A DNA stretch of 64,000 bases from positions 46,744 to 110,743 of the forward strand of contig DAOUHB010000204.1 of the NCBI GenBank assembly GCA_034428935.1. The letters are read 5' to 3'. Position numbers and translations under genes: made by a program. Each line of letters starts with the position of its first letter. Positions within the stretch are counted from its first letter, which is position 1. Positions 25,372-33,610 of the stretch are shown here, piece after piece. Under the pieces are notes generated by a model that was not told the DNA's origin, did no database searches, and worked only from the letters and a program-made list of their open reading frames with translations. The stretch is from JAAYZQ01 sp034428935. Its GTDB lineage: Bacteria; Chloroflexota; Anaerolineae; JAAYZQ01.

Positions 25372-28300
25372 CTACCTCCCGGTCGTAAGGTTGCGGGTGA
25401 CCAGGGGCAGGAACAGGTTCGACCCGGATGTGCCCAGATCCTCCTCGTTCCAGCCGTTCCAGGGCACCGTGACCCAACGGCTGGCAGGCATCCAGGGCGT
25501 CGTGCCAGGGTGGTAGAGGGTGCGCATGCGCCAGTGGTAGGCCTGGTCAAAGTGCAAGTCACCGGCAATCATACTGGTGGCGCCGGGCAGGGTATGGTTC
25601 ATCCACAGGCCGCCAGGTATGTAGGTCCCATGCCCGTCGAAGTTGATGCCCAGGGGCTTGACCTCGATCTCGGCCATGATCTTGCCACGTCCAAAGGGGC
25701 TCGTGTGCACAAAGGCGAGGCGAAAGGTGTCCTCGTCGGTATGGCCGAGGGTAGCCAGGACCTGACCGGCGCTGTTCAGTTGCCGCAACGCCAGGGCAGC
25801 GCCGCTGCGCCCGTTGCCATAGTAGCATACGACCTTGCCCTCGTTCTGAAGGACGGTATCGTCGTCCTTGGCGCCGATGACCAGGTCGGCGTAACCATCG
25901 CCGTTGACGTCGCCCGCAGTGCCGGCCGAAATGCCGAACCAGGAAAGAGCCCCTCCGCCCTGACCCGTCCACGCGTACGTGGACCCCAGGCCGGCAGCGG
26001 AGCCCAGGTAGAGCCGCACCAGCCCCGCGGACGATGCGCCGCCCGAAGGCGTCATGCTCGGAGCGCCGATGAGGAGATCGGCATAACCGTCGCCGTTGAC
26101 ATCGCCCGCGGTGCCGACCGCGTAGCCGTAGTATGCGTCGCTCTGGCCCGACTCCCTGGTCCAGGCGTGGGTGGCACTCAGTCCACTTGCCGAGCCGTGA
26201 AAAACCCACACCCGGCCTTCGCTCGTCGCGGTCCCGTCGGCCCAGTAGGGGGCGCCGACCACGACGTCGCTGTAGCCATCGCCGTTGACGTCGCCGGCGC
26301 TGGCGACGGCGTGACCCAGCCGTGCGCCGGAGGTGTTGCTTTCGGCGTGCCATGGTGCGCTGCTGGACAGGCCCGTGTCGGAACCGAGATAGAGCCAGGC
26401 CCGGCCTTCGTTCATGGCATCGTCCTCCCAATAAGGCGCGCCGACGACGACGTCGCTGAAGCCGTCAGCGTTCACGTCGCCGGCCGTCGCCACAGAGTAT
26501 CCGAACTGGGCCCCGGCGTGATCGCTTTCCATGTGGCGAGACGGGACCAGGCCCAGGCCGGCAGCGGAACCGTGGTAAATCCAGGCAACTCCCTCGTCGA
26601 CCTGGCCGTGATCGGTCAAGGGCGCGCCGACGACGACGTCGGCATAGCCGTCGTTGTTGACGTCGCCGGCCGTCGCCACCGAGTAGCCGAACCGTGCCCC
26701 GGCCTGGTCGCTCTCCTTGTGCCAGCTCGACGTCATGCTCACGCCCGAACCGGAGCCGTGGTAGACCCAGGCTCCGCCTTCCTCTGCCGCGCCATGCGCG
26801 TAATATGGTGTGCCGACGATGACGTCCCCGTAGCCGTCGCCGTTCACGTCGCCGGCGGCGCCCACCGAGTAACCGAACTGCGCATTTTCCTGGTCGCTCT
26901 GTTCGTACCAATATGGAGTAGAGACCAATCCTGCCGCGCTGCCACGATAGATCCACGCCGCGCCCTCGTTCACCTGTCCCGCGTCCCACAACGGCGCGCC
27001 GACGATAATGTCTGCAAACCCATCGGCGTTGACGTCGCCGGCCGTGCCGACAGACCAGCCGAAATAGGCATTCTCCATGTTGCTGCGTTTGCTCCAGTTG
27101 GCCACTTCTCTGGGCATATCCGGGGAGCCGTGGTAGACGAAGGCGCTCCCAGCCTGGGAGGCCTCACCGGGGGCGCCGACGATCAGGTCCGAATAGCCGT
27201 CGCCGTTCACGTCGCCGGCCGTGGCCACCGAATTGCCGTACCACGCCTGCGTGGAGTTGCCTTCAGCCCACCAATCGCGCGTGGCGCTGATCCCCGACGG
27301 CGAGCCGTACCACAAGAAAGCGCGGCCCTCTTCGGTCTGGTCATTGGTGTAGAGAGGGGCGCCGACCACGACGTCGGCGTAGCCGTCGCCGTTGACGTCG
27401 CCGGCCATGGCTACCGACTGGCCGAACCAGGCCCCGACCATGTTGCCTTCGTCCTGGTTGTCCGGGTCAGCGGCGAGCCCGCCGTCCGAGCCCAGGTAGA
27501 GGTAGGCCGCGCCCTCCCCCGCCTGGCCGTTGGTATAGTGGGGGGAACCGACAATGACGTCGGCATACCCGTCGCCGTTCACGTCACCCGCCGTGGACAC
27601 CGACCGGCCCAGGTGCGCTCCGCTGCTGGCGCCGGCCGCCGTCCATTCCGCGTTGCTCGGAGTGCCCACGACACCATTGTTGGGCCCGTTGGCGGTGCTG
27701 TGCCAGACCAGCGCAAGGCCTTCGTCGCCGCCGCCGTACTGGTTGGCGCCGACGATGACGTCGGCGTAACCGTCGCCGTTCACGTCGCCCGCGGTAGACA
27801 CGGCGATGCCCAGAAAGGCACTCTCCTGATCGGCCTCGGCGCGCCATGCGGCGTTGGCGGGAACCCCGTTCGTGCCCCCGTTGACACCATGCGCCGAGCC
27901 GTACCAGACAAAAGCCGCGCCCTCTGCGGAGGTCGGAGCATCGTAGTGCCAGGCGCCGACGATGACGTCGGCATAGCCGTCGCCATTTACGTCGCCGGCC
28001 AGGGCCACCGCGGACCCCAGCTCGGCGCTTCCCTGGTCCGATTGGGCAAAAAAGTCGGGGACACTGTGCACGCCGGTGGCGCTGCCATGGTAAACCCAGG
28101 CGCCGCCCTCGTCGCTGTCGGGATGATCGTATTTTGGTGCGCCGACGATGACGTCTGCGTAGCCGTCGCCGTTCACGTCGCCCGCGGTCGCCACCGTGTA
28201 GCCGAACTGGGCACCGGTCTGGTCGCTCTCCTTGCCCCAGGCAGGGGCCACACCCAGGCCGAGGGGGTGGCCCAGGAAGATGAACGCCGCGCCCTCGTCG

Positions 28301-29193
28301 GTCTGGCCACCGTCGAAATGGGGTGCGCCGACGAGAACGTCCGAGCGGCCGTCGCCGTTGACGTCGCCGGCGGTGCTGACGCAGAATCCAAACTGGGTGC
28401 CGGCCGTGCCCCAGGTAAGGGACCAGTCGGCGGTGGAGGGCAGTCCGGTGATGCTGGCGGTGATCTCGATGGGATAGCTGGCGCCAGCGTCGTCTACCAG
28501 GAGGAGGAGTGCCTGGCCTGCCGTAGACAGCCATACTGGCAAAGACCGGCCATCGGCGTCGGCGGCGCTCAACGCCCCGTAGCGCAGCACGGCCTGTCCC
28601 CCGGCGTCGAGGTAGGCTGCACCGGGCCCCTCGCCTCCCTGCCGGGTCAGGTGGCTGTCCACCAGCATCTCCAGGGCCAGGGGAGCCGGGGAGCCCTCGG
28701 CCGGGGGTGCCACACTCAGGCGAAACCCCTGGGCCAGCCCGTCCCCATCGTTGCGGTACCACTCAACAAGCGGGCCGCGCCGGTATTCGATGAGGTTGCC
28801 CTGGACCTCCAGGCTGGCGGCCGGGACCGGTTCCATCCCTCCCCGACCCCAGGCGGCCAGGCGCAGCTCCCAGCGCCAGGGCGGATCGGAAAGGTCCTCG
28901 GGCCACAGGCGAGGAAGGACCGTGGGGCCGCCGGGCTCAAAGTAGGTGCGTAGATTCTCGGCACGGTTAGGAGCCTGAAAGGCCTCAGGTGAACCGGGGA
29001 GATACGTTTGATCCTGCCAGGTGATCGAATACTCGACCTGTTCGATCTCTGCCTGGACCTCTGCCCACCAATCGGCCGGCACACCGGGTGCGGAGGCCTG
29101 GGGCGACTCGCCTGCCGTAGACGGGGGGGCAACCAGTAGGGCCAAGGTGATTCCTAGGAGACACATTCCACAGAGCCGGAGCTGATCCTTCAT
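25372..29193 (-). CDS. Giant secreted FG-GAP (integrin-like) repeat protein
   Basis: 1273 aa from ATG 29193; GGAGG sits 6 nt upstream and overlaps an earlier ATG at 29205, which is therefore not the start. Signal peptide about 1-30. A lead domain (30-240) is followed by 14 FG-GAP repeats of about 65 residues, each built on AGDVNGDGYADVIVGAP with Asp/Asn residues for calcium. Fourteen repeats fit two seven-bladed beta-propellers. The C-terminal domain ends in NLFLPLVTRN, an LPLV-type tail common on exported proteins of this phylum. Probable role: extracellular binding or adhesion. The long open frame opposite is a shadow. Confidence 0.92.
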   Translation of the reverse strand: MKDQLRLCGMCLLGITLALLVAPPSTAGESPQASAPGVPADWWAEVQAEIEQVEYSITWQDQTYLPGSPEAFQAPNRAENLRTYFEPGGPTVLPRLWPEDLSDPPWRWELRLAAWGRGGMEPVPAASLEVQGNLIEYRRGPLVEWYRNDGDGLAQGFRLSVAPPAEGSPAPLALEMLVDSHLTRQGGEGPGAAYLDAGGQAVLRYGALSAADADGRSLPVWLSTAGQALLLLVDDAGASYPIEITASITGLPSTADWSLTWGTAGTQFGFCVSTAGDVNGDGRSDVLVGAPHFDGGQTDEGAAFIFLGHPLGLGVAPAWGKESDQTGAQFGYTVATAGDVNGDGYADVIVGAPKYDHPDSDEGGAWVYHGSATGVHSVPDFFAQSDQGSAELGSAVALAGDVNGDGYADVIVGAWHYDAPTSAEGAAFVWYGSAHGVNGGTNGVPANAAWRAEADQESAFLGIAVSTAGDVNGDGYADVIVGANQYGGGDEGLALVWHSTANGPNNGVVGTPSNAEWTAAGASSGAHLGRSVSTAGDVNGDGYADVIVGSPHYTNGQAGEGAAYLYLGSDGGLAADPDNQDEGNMVGAWFGQSVAMAGDVNGDGYADVVVGAPLYTNDQTEEGRAFLWYGSPSGISATRDWWAEGNSTQAWYGNSVATAGDVNGDGYSDLIVGAPGEASQAGSAFVYHGSPDMPREVANWSKRSNMENAYFGWSVGTAGDVNADGFADIIVGAPLWDAGQVNEGAAWIYRGSAAGLVSTPYWYEQSDQENAQFGYSVGAAGDVNGDGYGDVIVGTPYYAHGAAEEGGAWVYHGSGSGVSMTSSWHKESDQAGARFGYSVATAGDVNNDGYADVVVGAPLTDHGQVDEGVAWIYHGSAAGLGLVPSRHMESDHAGAQFGYSVATAGDVNADGFSDVVVGAPYWEDDAMNEGRAWLYLGSDTGLSSSAPWHAESNTSGARLGHAVASAGDVNGDGYSDVVVGAPYWADGTATSEGRVWVFHGSASGLSATHAWTRESGQSDAYYGYAVGTAGDVNGDGYADLLIGAPSMTPSGGASSAGLVRLYLGSAAGLGSTYAWTGQGGGALSWFGISAGTAGDVNGDGYADLVIGAKDDDTVLQNEGKVVCYYGNGRSGAALALRQLNSAGQVLATLGHTDEDTFRLAFVHTSPFGRGKIMAEIEVKPLGINFDGHGTYIPGGLWMNHTLPGATSMIAGDLHFDQAYHWRMRTLYHPGTTPWMPASRWVTVPWNGWNEEDLGTSGSNLFLPLVTRNLTTGR
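25880..28400 (-). repeat. Tandem ~200-bp repeats encoding FG-GAP units
   Basis: The coding DNA repeats the core GACGTCGGCGTAGCCGTCGC (plus-strand sense) about every 165-210 bp, 14 times, with strong nucleotide identity between units. This favours slippage or recombination that changes repeat number. Confidence 0.85.
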
Positions 29194-29273
29194 AATAGCC
29201 TCCATCGGTGCTCTTGCTTCTTTCTGGGACCGCGTGGACCTCTACGGCGAGGTGCAGCAGCTGCCGTGCCCTC

Positions 29274-29302
29274 AGCATATCCGGCCTGCTCCCTCTTGTC
29301 AA
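29274..29302 (-). promoter_or_regulatory. Promoter of the FG-GAP gene
   Basis: On the minus strand TTGACA (29302-29297), spacer 17, TATGCT (29279-29274). Leader of about 75 nt to ATG 29193. Confidence 0.7.
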
Positions 29303-29318
29303 TAGGACCGTTGTCCTA
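29303..29318. promoter_or_regulatory. Palindrome beside the FG-GAP promoter
   Basis: TAGGAC-N4-GTCCTA directly abuts the -35 box of the leftward promoter. The position suits a regulator contacting RNA polymerase. Regulator unknown. Confidence 0.45.
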
Positions 29319-29372
29319 GCCCTATCAACGTACTTTCAAACGAACGACTACCCCTTTGACTCACGACTAAAT

Positions 29373-29426
29373 GTTACTGTTAGGAAAAGTTACTGTTAGG
29401 AAAAGTTACTGTTAGGAAAAGTTACT
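29373..29426. repeat. Three and a half 16-bp tandem repeats upstream of the csp promoter
   Basis: GTTACTGTTAGGAAAA occurs three times without gaps (29373-29388, 29389-29404, 29405-29420), then GTTACT merges into the -35 TTGACA. Spacing of 16 bp places copies at one and a half helical turns. Possible activator-binding array or slippage product. Confidence 0.8.
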
Positions 29427-29454
29427 TGACAAATTGCAGTAAACATGGTACAAT
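29426..29454 (+). promoter_or_regulatory. Strong promoter of the cold-shock/RRM operon
   Basis: Consensus TTGACA (29426-29431), spacer 17, TACAAT (29449-29454) with an extended TG-G. One of the best promoters in the window. The transcript would start near 29461, leaving a leader of about 130 nt. Confidence 0.85.
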
Positions 29455-29502
29455 CACGGCCGCAGGATGAAGTAAGAATCTGGTTCGTGCAAAAAGACAA
29501 TG

Positions 29503-29541
29503 GGCGCCCAGACTTTTACAGGTCTGAGCGCCGTTTTCTTT
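29503..29541 (+). promoter_or_regulatory. Leader hairpin with T-tract (attenuator candidate)
   Basis: GGCGCCCAGAC (29503-29513) pairs with GTCTGAGCGCC (29522-29532) apart from one mismatch, loop of 8 nt, followed by GTTTTCTTT. It sits between the promoter and the cold-shock gene. It looks like a terminator that could be opened at low temperature or by the cold-shock protein itself, as for other csp leaders. Confidence 0.6.
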
Positions 29542-29591
29542 CAGGCGACCGGCTGGACCTTCTTCCTAGCAATGTTCCGAAAGGTAAGGAA

Positions 29592-29810
29592 ATGGCTGAA
29601 CGAGAAACTGGAACCGTCAAATGGTTCAACCCGGACAAGGGCTACGGCTTCATCGAACGACAAGGTGGCCCCGATGTCTTTGTCCACCACACCGCAATTC
29701 GCGGCGAAGGCTATCGAAATCTGGAAGAAGGGCAGCAGGTCGAGTTCACTGTCGAGCGAGGCCCCAAGGGCTTGCAGGCAGCGGACGTGTCAGTACAGGG
29801 AGGACGGTAA
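29592..29810 (+). CDS. Cold-shock protein, CspA family
   Basis: 72 aa from ATG 29592 (AAGGAA upstream). One cold-shock domain with RNP1 KGYGFIE and RNP2 VFVHHTAI, both intact. Single-stranded nucleic-acid chaperone that melts RNA structure, acting in the cytoplasm. It begins with TGTVKWFNPDKGYGF as in canonical members. Co-transcribed with the RRM protein 7 nt downstream. Confidence 0.95.
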   Translation: MAERETGTVKWFNPDKGYGFIERQGGPDVFVHHTAIRGEGYRNLEEGQQVEFTVERGPKGLQAADVSVQGGR

Positions 29811-29817
29811 CCAGATC

Positions 29818-30108
29818 ATGGCTCAAAAGCTTTACGTAGGCAATCTCAGCTACAACACGACCGAGGATACGCTGCGGCGCTTGTTCGCCGAGTTCGGCGA
29901 CGTCGAATCGGTCAATGTCATCACCGACCGGGACACCGGACGGCCGAAGGGTTTTGCTTTTGTCGAGATGGCGACGGCGGAAGCCGCCGAAAAGTCCATC
30001 AGCGCCCTCAACGGCAAAATGGTGGACGACCGTGAGATCCGCGTGGACAATGCCAAACCGCAGGCCGACCGCGGCCGCGGCGGCAACAGGGGTCGCTCCC
30101 GCTGGTAG
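29818..30108 (+). CDS. Small RRM-type RNA-binding protein
   Basis: 96 aa. One RNA recognition motif with RNP2 KLYVGNL at the start and RNP1 KGFAFVEM in the middle, then a short Arg/Gly-rich tail (RGRGGNRGRSRW). Such Rbp proteins are common in Cyanobacteria and Chloroflexota and are often cold-induced. The GGAGG is 12 nt from the ATG, long but usable given coupling with the cold-shock gene. Confidence 0.93.
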   Translation: MAQKLYVGNLSYNTTEDTLRRLFAEFGDVESVNVITDRDTGRPKGFAFVEMATAEAAEKSISALNGKMVDDREIRVDNAKPQADRGRGGNRGRSRW

Positions 30109-30214
30109 CGAGATCGCCGGCGCTTTTTGGCCCGGCCATTGTAATACCACAGACGACCAACATCGGCCAGATCATCGGGCGTGACGCTCGCGCCGGGTGA
30201 GCAAGGCCGGAGAT

Positions 30215-30258
30215 AGAAAATAGCGCAGATCGGGCGCGCCCGATCTGCGCTATTTTCT
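30215..30258. terminator. 44-bp perfect palindrome, bidirectional terminator
   Basis: The arm AGAAAATAGCGCAGATCGGG... (22 nt, 30215-30236) is followed at once by its exact complement, giving a very stable stem with A-rich 5' and T-rich 3' flanks on both strands. It lies between the convergent RRM and CarD genes and can end both transcripts. Confidence 0.85.
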
Positions 30259-30300
30259 CGCCCGACCCACGTCGGGCGATACGCTTCGCTGCTCCTGGCG

Positions 30301-30810
30301 TCAGGCGTGGCTTGCGTCGCGCTCCATGCCGGCCGCCAGGGCCTCATCAATGGCGCGGGTGGCCTCTGCAATCTCGGTGTCTGAGGCAAGGGCCATTTCG
30401 GCGGCGAGAAGCGCCCGGCCTCGGTTCAGAAGGTCGGTGTCCCTCTTGGTCAGGTGCGCCCGCTGCCGGTGCCACGTTAGGTCGCGCACCACCTCGGCCA
30501 GTTGCAGCGCATGTCCGGTGCCCAGCTTCTCGCCCATGCCTTCTTGCCGCGTCCCGGCATCGTCGGGTAGAGGATGGGCTCGGCTGCGCAGCCTGGCCAA
30601 CACGCCGGGCAGCTTGGCCGGCTGCATCGCGGGCCGGATCCCGCTCTGCTCCATGCGTTGGCTTGGGACGCGCAGGGTCAATCGCTGGGCCGGGATCTCG
30701 ATGACGTAATAGGATGTGCTCTCGCTCACCTGGCCCCTTTGCTCAATGCCCGTGATCCTGCCCGCCCCATGCGCGGGGTGAATGACCTTATCGTTTACTG
30801 AGAAGCGCAC
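30301..30810 (-). CDS. CarD-type transcriptional regulator
   Basis: 169 aa from GTG 30810, chosen because AGGGG lies 5 nt upstream and the domain starts there. The N-terminal CarD/TRCF Tudor-like domain (1-55) has FSVNDKVIHPAHGAGRITGIE and YYVIEIP; the C-terminal helical part (70-169) is the DNA-contacting region. CarD binds RNA polymerase beta and stabilises open complexes, mostly at rRNA promoters. The frame upstream to 30885 has no start signal. Confidence 0.88.
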   Translation of the reverse strand: MRFSVNDKVIHPAHGAGRITGIEQRGQVSESTSYYVIEIPAQRLTLRVPSQRMEQSGIRPAMQPAKLPGVLARLRSRAHPLPDDAGTRQEGMGEKLGTGHALQLAEVVRDLTWHRQRAHLTKRDTDLLNRGRALLAAEMALASDTEIAEATRAIDEALAAGMERDASHA

Positions 30811-31146
30811 TGTTCCCCTAACCTTTCCTTGCACTCCGAACCATTCCTTCGACACACCTGTCCCATCGTGCCTCCATCCAGGCATCCCGGGCCATCCCTA
30901 CCGGCGAGAAACACAGCCGAAAACAGCCTCGCCGTCTATTTTGTTGTGCACGCGTGGGGGATCGGGAAAGCGATGATGGGCCGGCCACTTTTGGCCGCGT
31001 CTGGCTGCACAATCTATAGTATACCACACTTCTCCCCAAACGCCAAGAACGGAATCAAACACTGCAAGTGGCTGTCCTGCCCTTGGGCAGGGGACCGGGG
31101 TATGGTATACTGTCGGGCACCATGCTCATCGGGGAGGCGAGGGACA
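30811..31146. other. 336-bp divergent intergenic region
   Basis: It separates the CarD gene from the C69 hydrolase. Holds the promoter at 31083-31111, a weaker plus-strand pair TTGGCC/TATAGT (30991-31020, spacer 18) and a small CGGCCA/TGGCCG hairpin at 30982-30997. No clear promoter for the CarD gene was recognised. Confidence 0.5.
31083..31111 (+). promoter_or_regulatory. Promoter of the C69 hydrolase gene
   Basis: TTGGGC (31083-31088), spacer 17, TATACT (31106-31111) with extended TGG. Start near 31118, leader of about 29 nt. Confidence 0.7.
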
Positions 31147-32517
31147 ATGTGCGATACGATTGTTGCCCTGGGTGACGCGACCCTGGATGGCACCGTCATC
31201 CTGGCCAAGAACAGCGACCGGCAGCCAAACGAAGCCCAGGTGCTGGCGCACGTGCCCGGCGCGCGACACGAGGCGGGTGCCACAGTCCGCTGTACCTACA
31301 TCTCTGTTCCGCAGGTTCCCGAGACCTACGAGGTGTTGCTGTCCAGACCGTTCTGGATCTGGGGCTGCGAGATGGGTGTCAATGCGCTCGGCGTCGCCAT
31401 TGGCAATGAGGCCGTGTTCACCCGGGAGCCCTACGACAAGGAGCCGGGCCTGCTGGGCATGGACATGGCTCGCCTGGCGCTGGAGCGGGCCGCCACGGCC
31501 CAACGGGCACTGGAAATCATCCTCGGGCTCCTCGAAACCTACGGGCAGGGCGGCAACCATGCCTATCCCAATCCCGAGTACTATCACAACAGCTTTCTCA
31601 TCGCCGATCCCCACGAGGCCTGGCTGCTGGAGACGGCGGGCAAGTATTGGGTGGCGGACCGCGTGCGCAGCGTGCGGACCATCTCCAATGGCCTGACCAT
31701 CGGCCGGGAGTGGGAGCTGGCCGGCCCCGGCCTGCGGGAGCATGCCCTGGAGCAAAAGTTGGCCCGCACCGCCGAGGACGTGGCCTTTGACCGCTGCTAC
31801 TCCGACCCGATCTATACTTCCATGGACGGCTGCCGGCCCCGGCAAAAGCGCACCACGGCGCTGTTGAAGGCGGAGCGCGGCCAGATCACAGTGGCAACGG
31901 CCATGAGTGTCCTGCGCGACCACGGCCCCCGGGCCGCCACCGGCAAAGCGTGGGACCCGGGGCGGGGACTGACCATGGATGCCGTGTGCGCCCACGCCAC
32001 CCTGGGCCCCCTGCGCCCGGCCGGGACCGCGGGGTCCATGGTAGCCCACCTGGCCCCGGACCTGGTGACGTGCTGGCTGACCGGGACCGCTGCCCCGTGC
32101 ACCGGCATCTTCAAGCCCGTGTACCTGGGTGGCGCAGGGCTGCCGGATCTCGGGCCGCAGCCCAAGGGCGTGTACGACGGCGAGTCGCTGTGGTGGGCGC
32201 ACGAGCGCCTCCACCGGGCCGTGCTGCAGGACTATGGGACGCGTTTGCCCCTCTACCAGGCGGAGCGAGATGCCCTGGAAGCGTCGTTCCTGGCCGAGGC
32301 CGCCCGGATCTACGAGTGCTACCGGGGAGCGAGCAGCCAGGAGCGGGCCGCGCCCCTGGCGGCGTTCACCGCGTCGTGCTTCCGGCAGGCGCGCGAGGCG
32401 ACCGACGATTGGACGGCGCGCGTGCAGGCGGCAGAGATCCGGCGATGGCCGGGACGGCTCTATTCCCTGGCCTGGAAACGCTGGAACCGGCAGGCAAGCA
32501 TGCCTGACCGCATCTGA
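31147..32517 (+). CDS. C69/secernin-like N-terminal nucleophile hydrolase
   Basis: 456 aa from ATG 31147. The sequence opens MCDTIVALGDAT, so removal of Met exposes Cys2, the expected catalytic nucleophile of the Ntn fold. Further family signs are LAKNSDRQPNE, WIWGCEMGVN(A)LGVAIGNEA and the loop HNSFLIADPHEAWLLET. Related proteins are dipeptidases (C69) and secernins. No signal peptide, so cytoplasmic. A longer open frame upstream runs through the promoter and is not real. Substrate unknown. Confidence 0.88.
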   Translation: MCDTIVALGDATLDGTVILAKNSDRQPNEAQVLAHVPGARHEAGATVRCTYISVPQVPETYEVLLSRPFWIWGCEMGVNALGVAIGNEAVFTREPYDKEPGLLGMDMARLALERAATAQRALEIILGLLETYGQGGNHAYPNPEYYHNSFLIADPHEAWLLETAGKYWVADRVRSVRTISNGLTIGREWELAGPGLREHALEQKLARTAEDVAFDRCYSDPIYTSMDGCRPRQKRTTALLKAERGQITVATAMSVLRDHGPRAATGKAWDPGRGLTMDAVCAHATLGPLRPAGTAGSMVAHLAPDLVTCWLTGTAAPCTGIFKPVYLGGAGLPDLGPQPKGVYDGESLWWAHERLHRAVLQDYGTRLPLYQAERDALEASFLAEAARIYECYRGASSQERAAPLAAFTASCFRQAREATDDWTARVQAAEIRRWPGRLYSLAWKRWNRQASMPDRI

Positions 32518-32617
32518 GGCTGGCCATCTCCGGCGCCGTTACACCATGATCCCAAGGCGCTCGATTTTGTTCTTGAGCCGAGTGTGGTATAATAGGCGCC
32601 TGCATGGGACGGGCACC

Positions 32618-32646
32618 TTGCCAGAACCGAACGGATGTGCTATAAT
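32618..32646 (+). promoter_or_regulatory. Promoter placing the RusA transcript start at its ATG
   Basis: TTGCCA (32618-32623), spacer 17, perfect TATAAT (32641-32646). The expected start point (about 32653) coincides with the ATG, so the mRNA would be leaderless. A second TATAAT (32588-32593) lies 53 bp upstream with a poorer -35. Confidence 0.75.
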
Positions 32647-32652
32647 CGCCGC

Positions 32653-33108
32653 ATGGCCAAGACAGAGACCCGGCGCGTTCGGTTCGAGTTGCCACTTCCG
32701 CCCGGCATCAATCAGCAGTATGCTACGGTCAAGGGGCGGAGGGTGTTGAGCAAGGATAGCCGCAACTACAAAAAAGAGGTGCAGGCCATCATGCGCCGCC
32801 TGAGGGTGGATGGGACGATCTCGACCGGGCTGGTGACGGCCCTCCGTGAGGGTTTTGTCGGCCTGTTCATCGACTTTTACTTCGAGACGCCCCATCGCCG
32901 CGATCTGGACGGTGGCCTGAAGATCACCCAGGATGCCATCTGCGATGCCCTGGGTGTGAACGACAACCGCGTGGTCGACGTGCACCTGGTCAAGCGCATC
33001 GATCCGCTGCGGCCTCACATCGAGGTAGAGCTGGAGGCCATCGCCGATTGGCAGTTCGACAACGAATACGTGTACCTGGGAAAGGAAGAGCATGGCGGAT
33101 CAAGCTGA
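32653..33108 (+). CDS. RusA-like Holliday junction resolvase
   Basis: 151 aa. The family core is visible: PLPPGINQQY near the start, then K in the VLSKDSRNYKK segment, and the metal-binding Asp cluster RRDLDGGLKITQDAICDALG with NDNRVVDVHLVK. RusA enzymes are dimeric endonucleases that resolve four-way junctions and are mostly phage-borne, here in a chromosomal setting. No ribosome site precedes the ATG, in line with a leaderless transcript. It overlaps the next gene by 17 nt. Confidence 0.85.
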   Translation: MAKTETRRVRFELPLPPGINQQYATVKGRRVLSKDSRNYKKEVQAIMRRLRVDGTISTGLVTALREGFVGLFIDFYFETPHRRDLDGGLKITQDAICDALGVNDNRVVDVHLVKRIDPLRPHIEVELEAIADWQFDNEYVYLGKEEHGGSS

Positions 33109-33610
33109 GTTGAGCCTGCGGCCCATCGGCCGTGTAATCGAGGGGCCGTCCTGCCCACCCGAGGAGGGTTGGGAGAGCCGGGAAGCAATCATAGAGATCG
33201 ATGCCGCCTGGGCCGGCGCTCTGGAAGGAATTGAGGGGTTTTCCCACGTCTGGATCCTGTGGTGGCTGGATCGTTCCGGCCCGCCACCCGACGATTTGCG
33301 GGTGCATCCCGAGCGGCGCGAGGAGCTGCCCCTGGTGGGCATCCTGGCCACCCGCTCGCCGGTGCGTCCCAATCCCCTGGCCATGACCGCCGTGGCAGTG
33401 CTGGGACGTGAGGGCCGCCTGCTGCGGGTCCGCGGGCTGGACGCCTGCAAGGGCACGCCTGTCCTCGACGTCAAGCCCTACCTGCGGCGAGGCGATCTGG
33501 TGCCCGAAGCAACCATGCCCCCCTGGCTGGAGCAACTGTGGGCCGCCCACGATGGCGAGCGGTTGGAGGCGGTCCAGGACCCCGACCGGCAGGTGGGAGG
33601 CGCACAGTGA
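33092..33610 (+). CDS. trmO: TrmO/TsaA-type tRNA methyltransferase
   Basis: 172 aa, a single TsaA-like beta-barrel domain: LRPIGRVIEG, the RPNPLAMTAV segment with the RxNPxG-like SAM pocket (ATRSPVRPNP), and LDVKPYL. Family members methylate N6 of threonylcarbamoyladenosine 37 in tRNAs for ANN codons. The usual 'GIFATRSPxRPNPIG' is ILATRSPVRPNPLA here, so Gly is replaced by Ala. It starts inside the RusA gene and ends by GTGA overlap with the next. Confidence 0.9.
   Translation: MADQAELSLRPIGRVIEGPSCPPEEGWESREAIIEIDAAWAGALEGIEGFSHVWILWWLDRSGPPPDDLRVHPERREELPLVGILATRSPVRPNPLAMTAVAVLGREGRLLRVRGLDACKGTPVLDVKPYLRRGDLVPEATMPPWLEQLWAAHDGERLEAVQDPDRQVGGAQ

Noticed and set aside
25510..28953. 1147-codon plus-strand frame opposite the FG-GAP gene
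   Set aside because: Its repeats mirror the FG-GAP DNA repeats and it lacks a start signal, so it is a shadow.
29373..29426. Tandem repeats as a CRISPR array
   Set aside because: The 16-bp units are contiguous with no spacers, and no cas genes are near.
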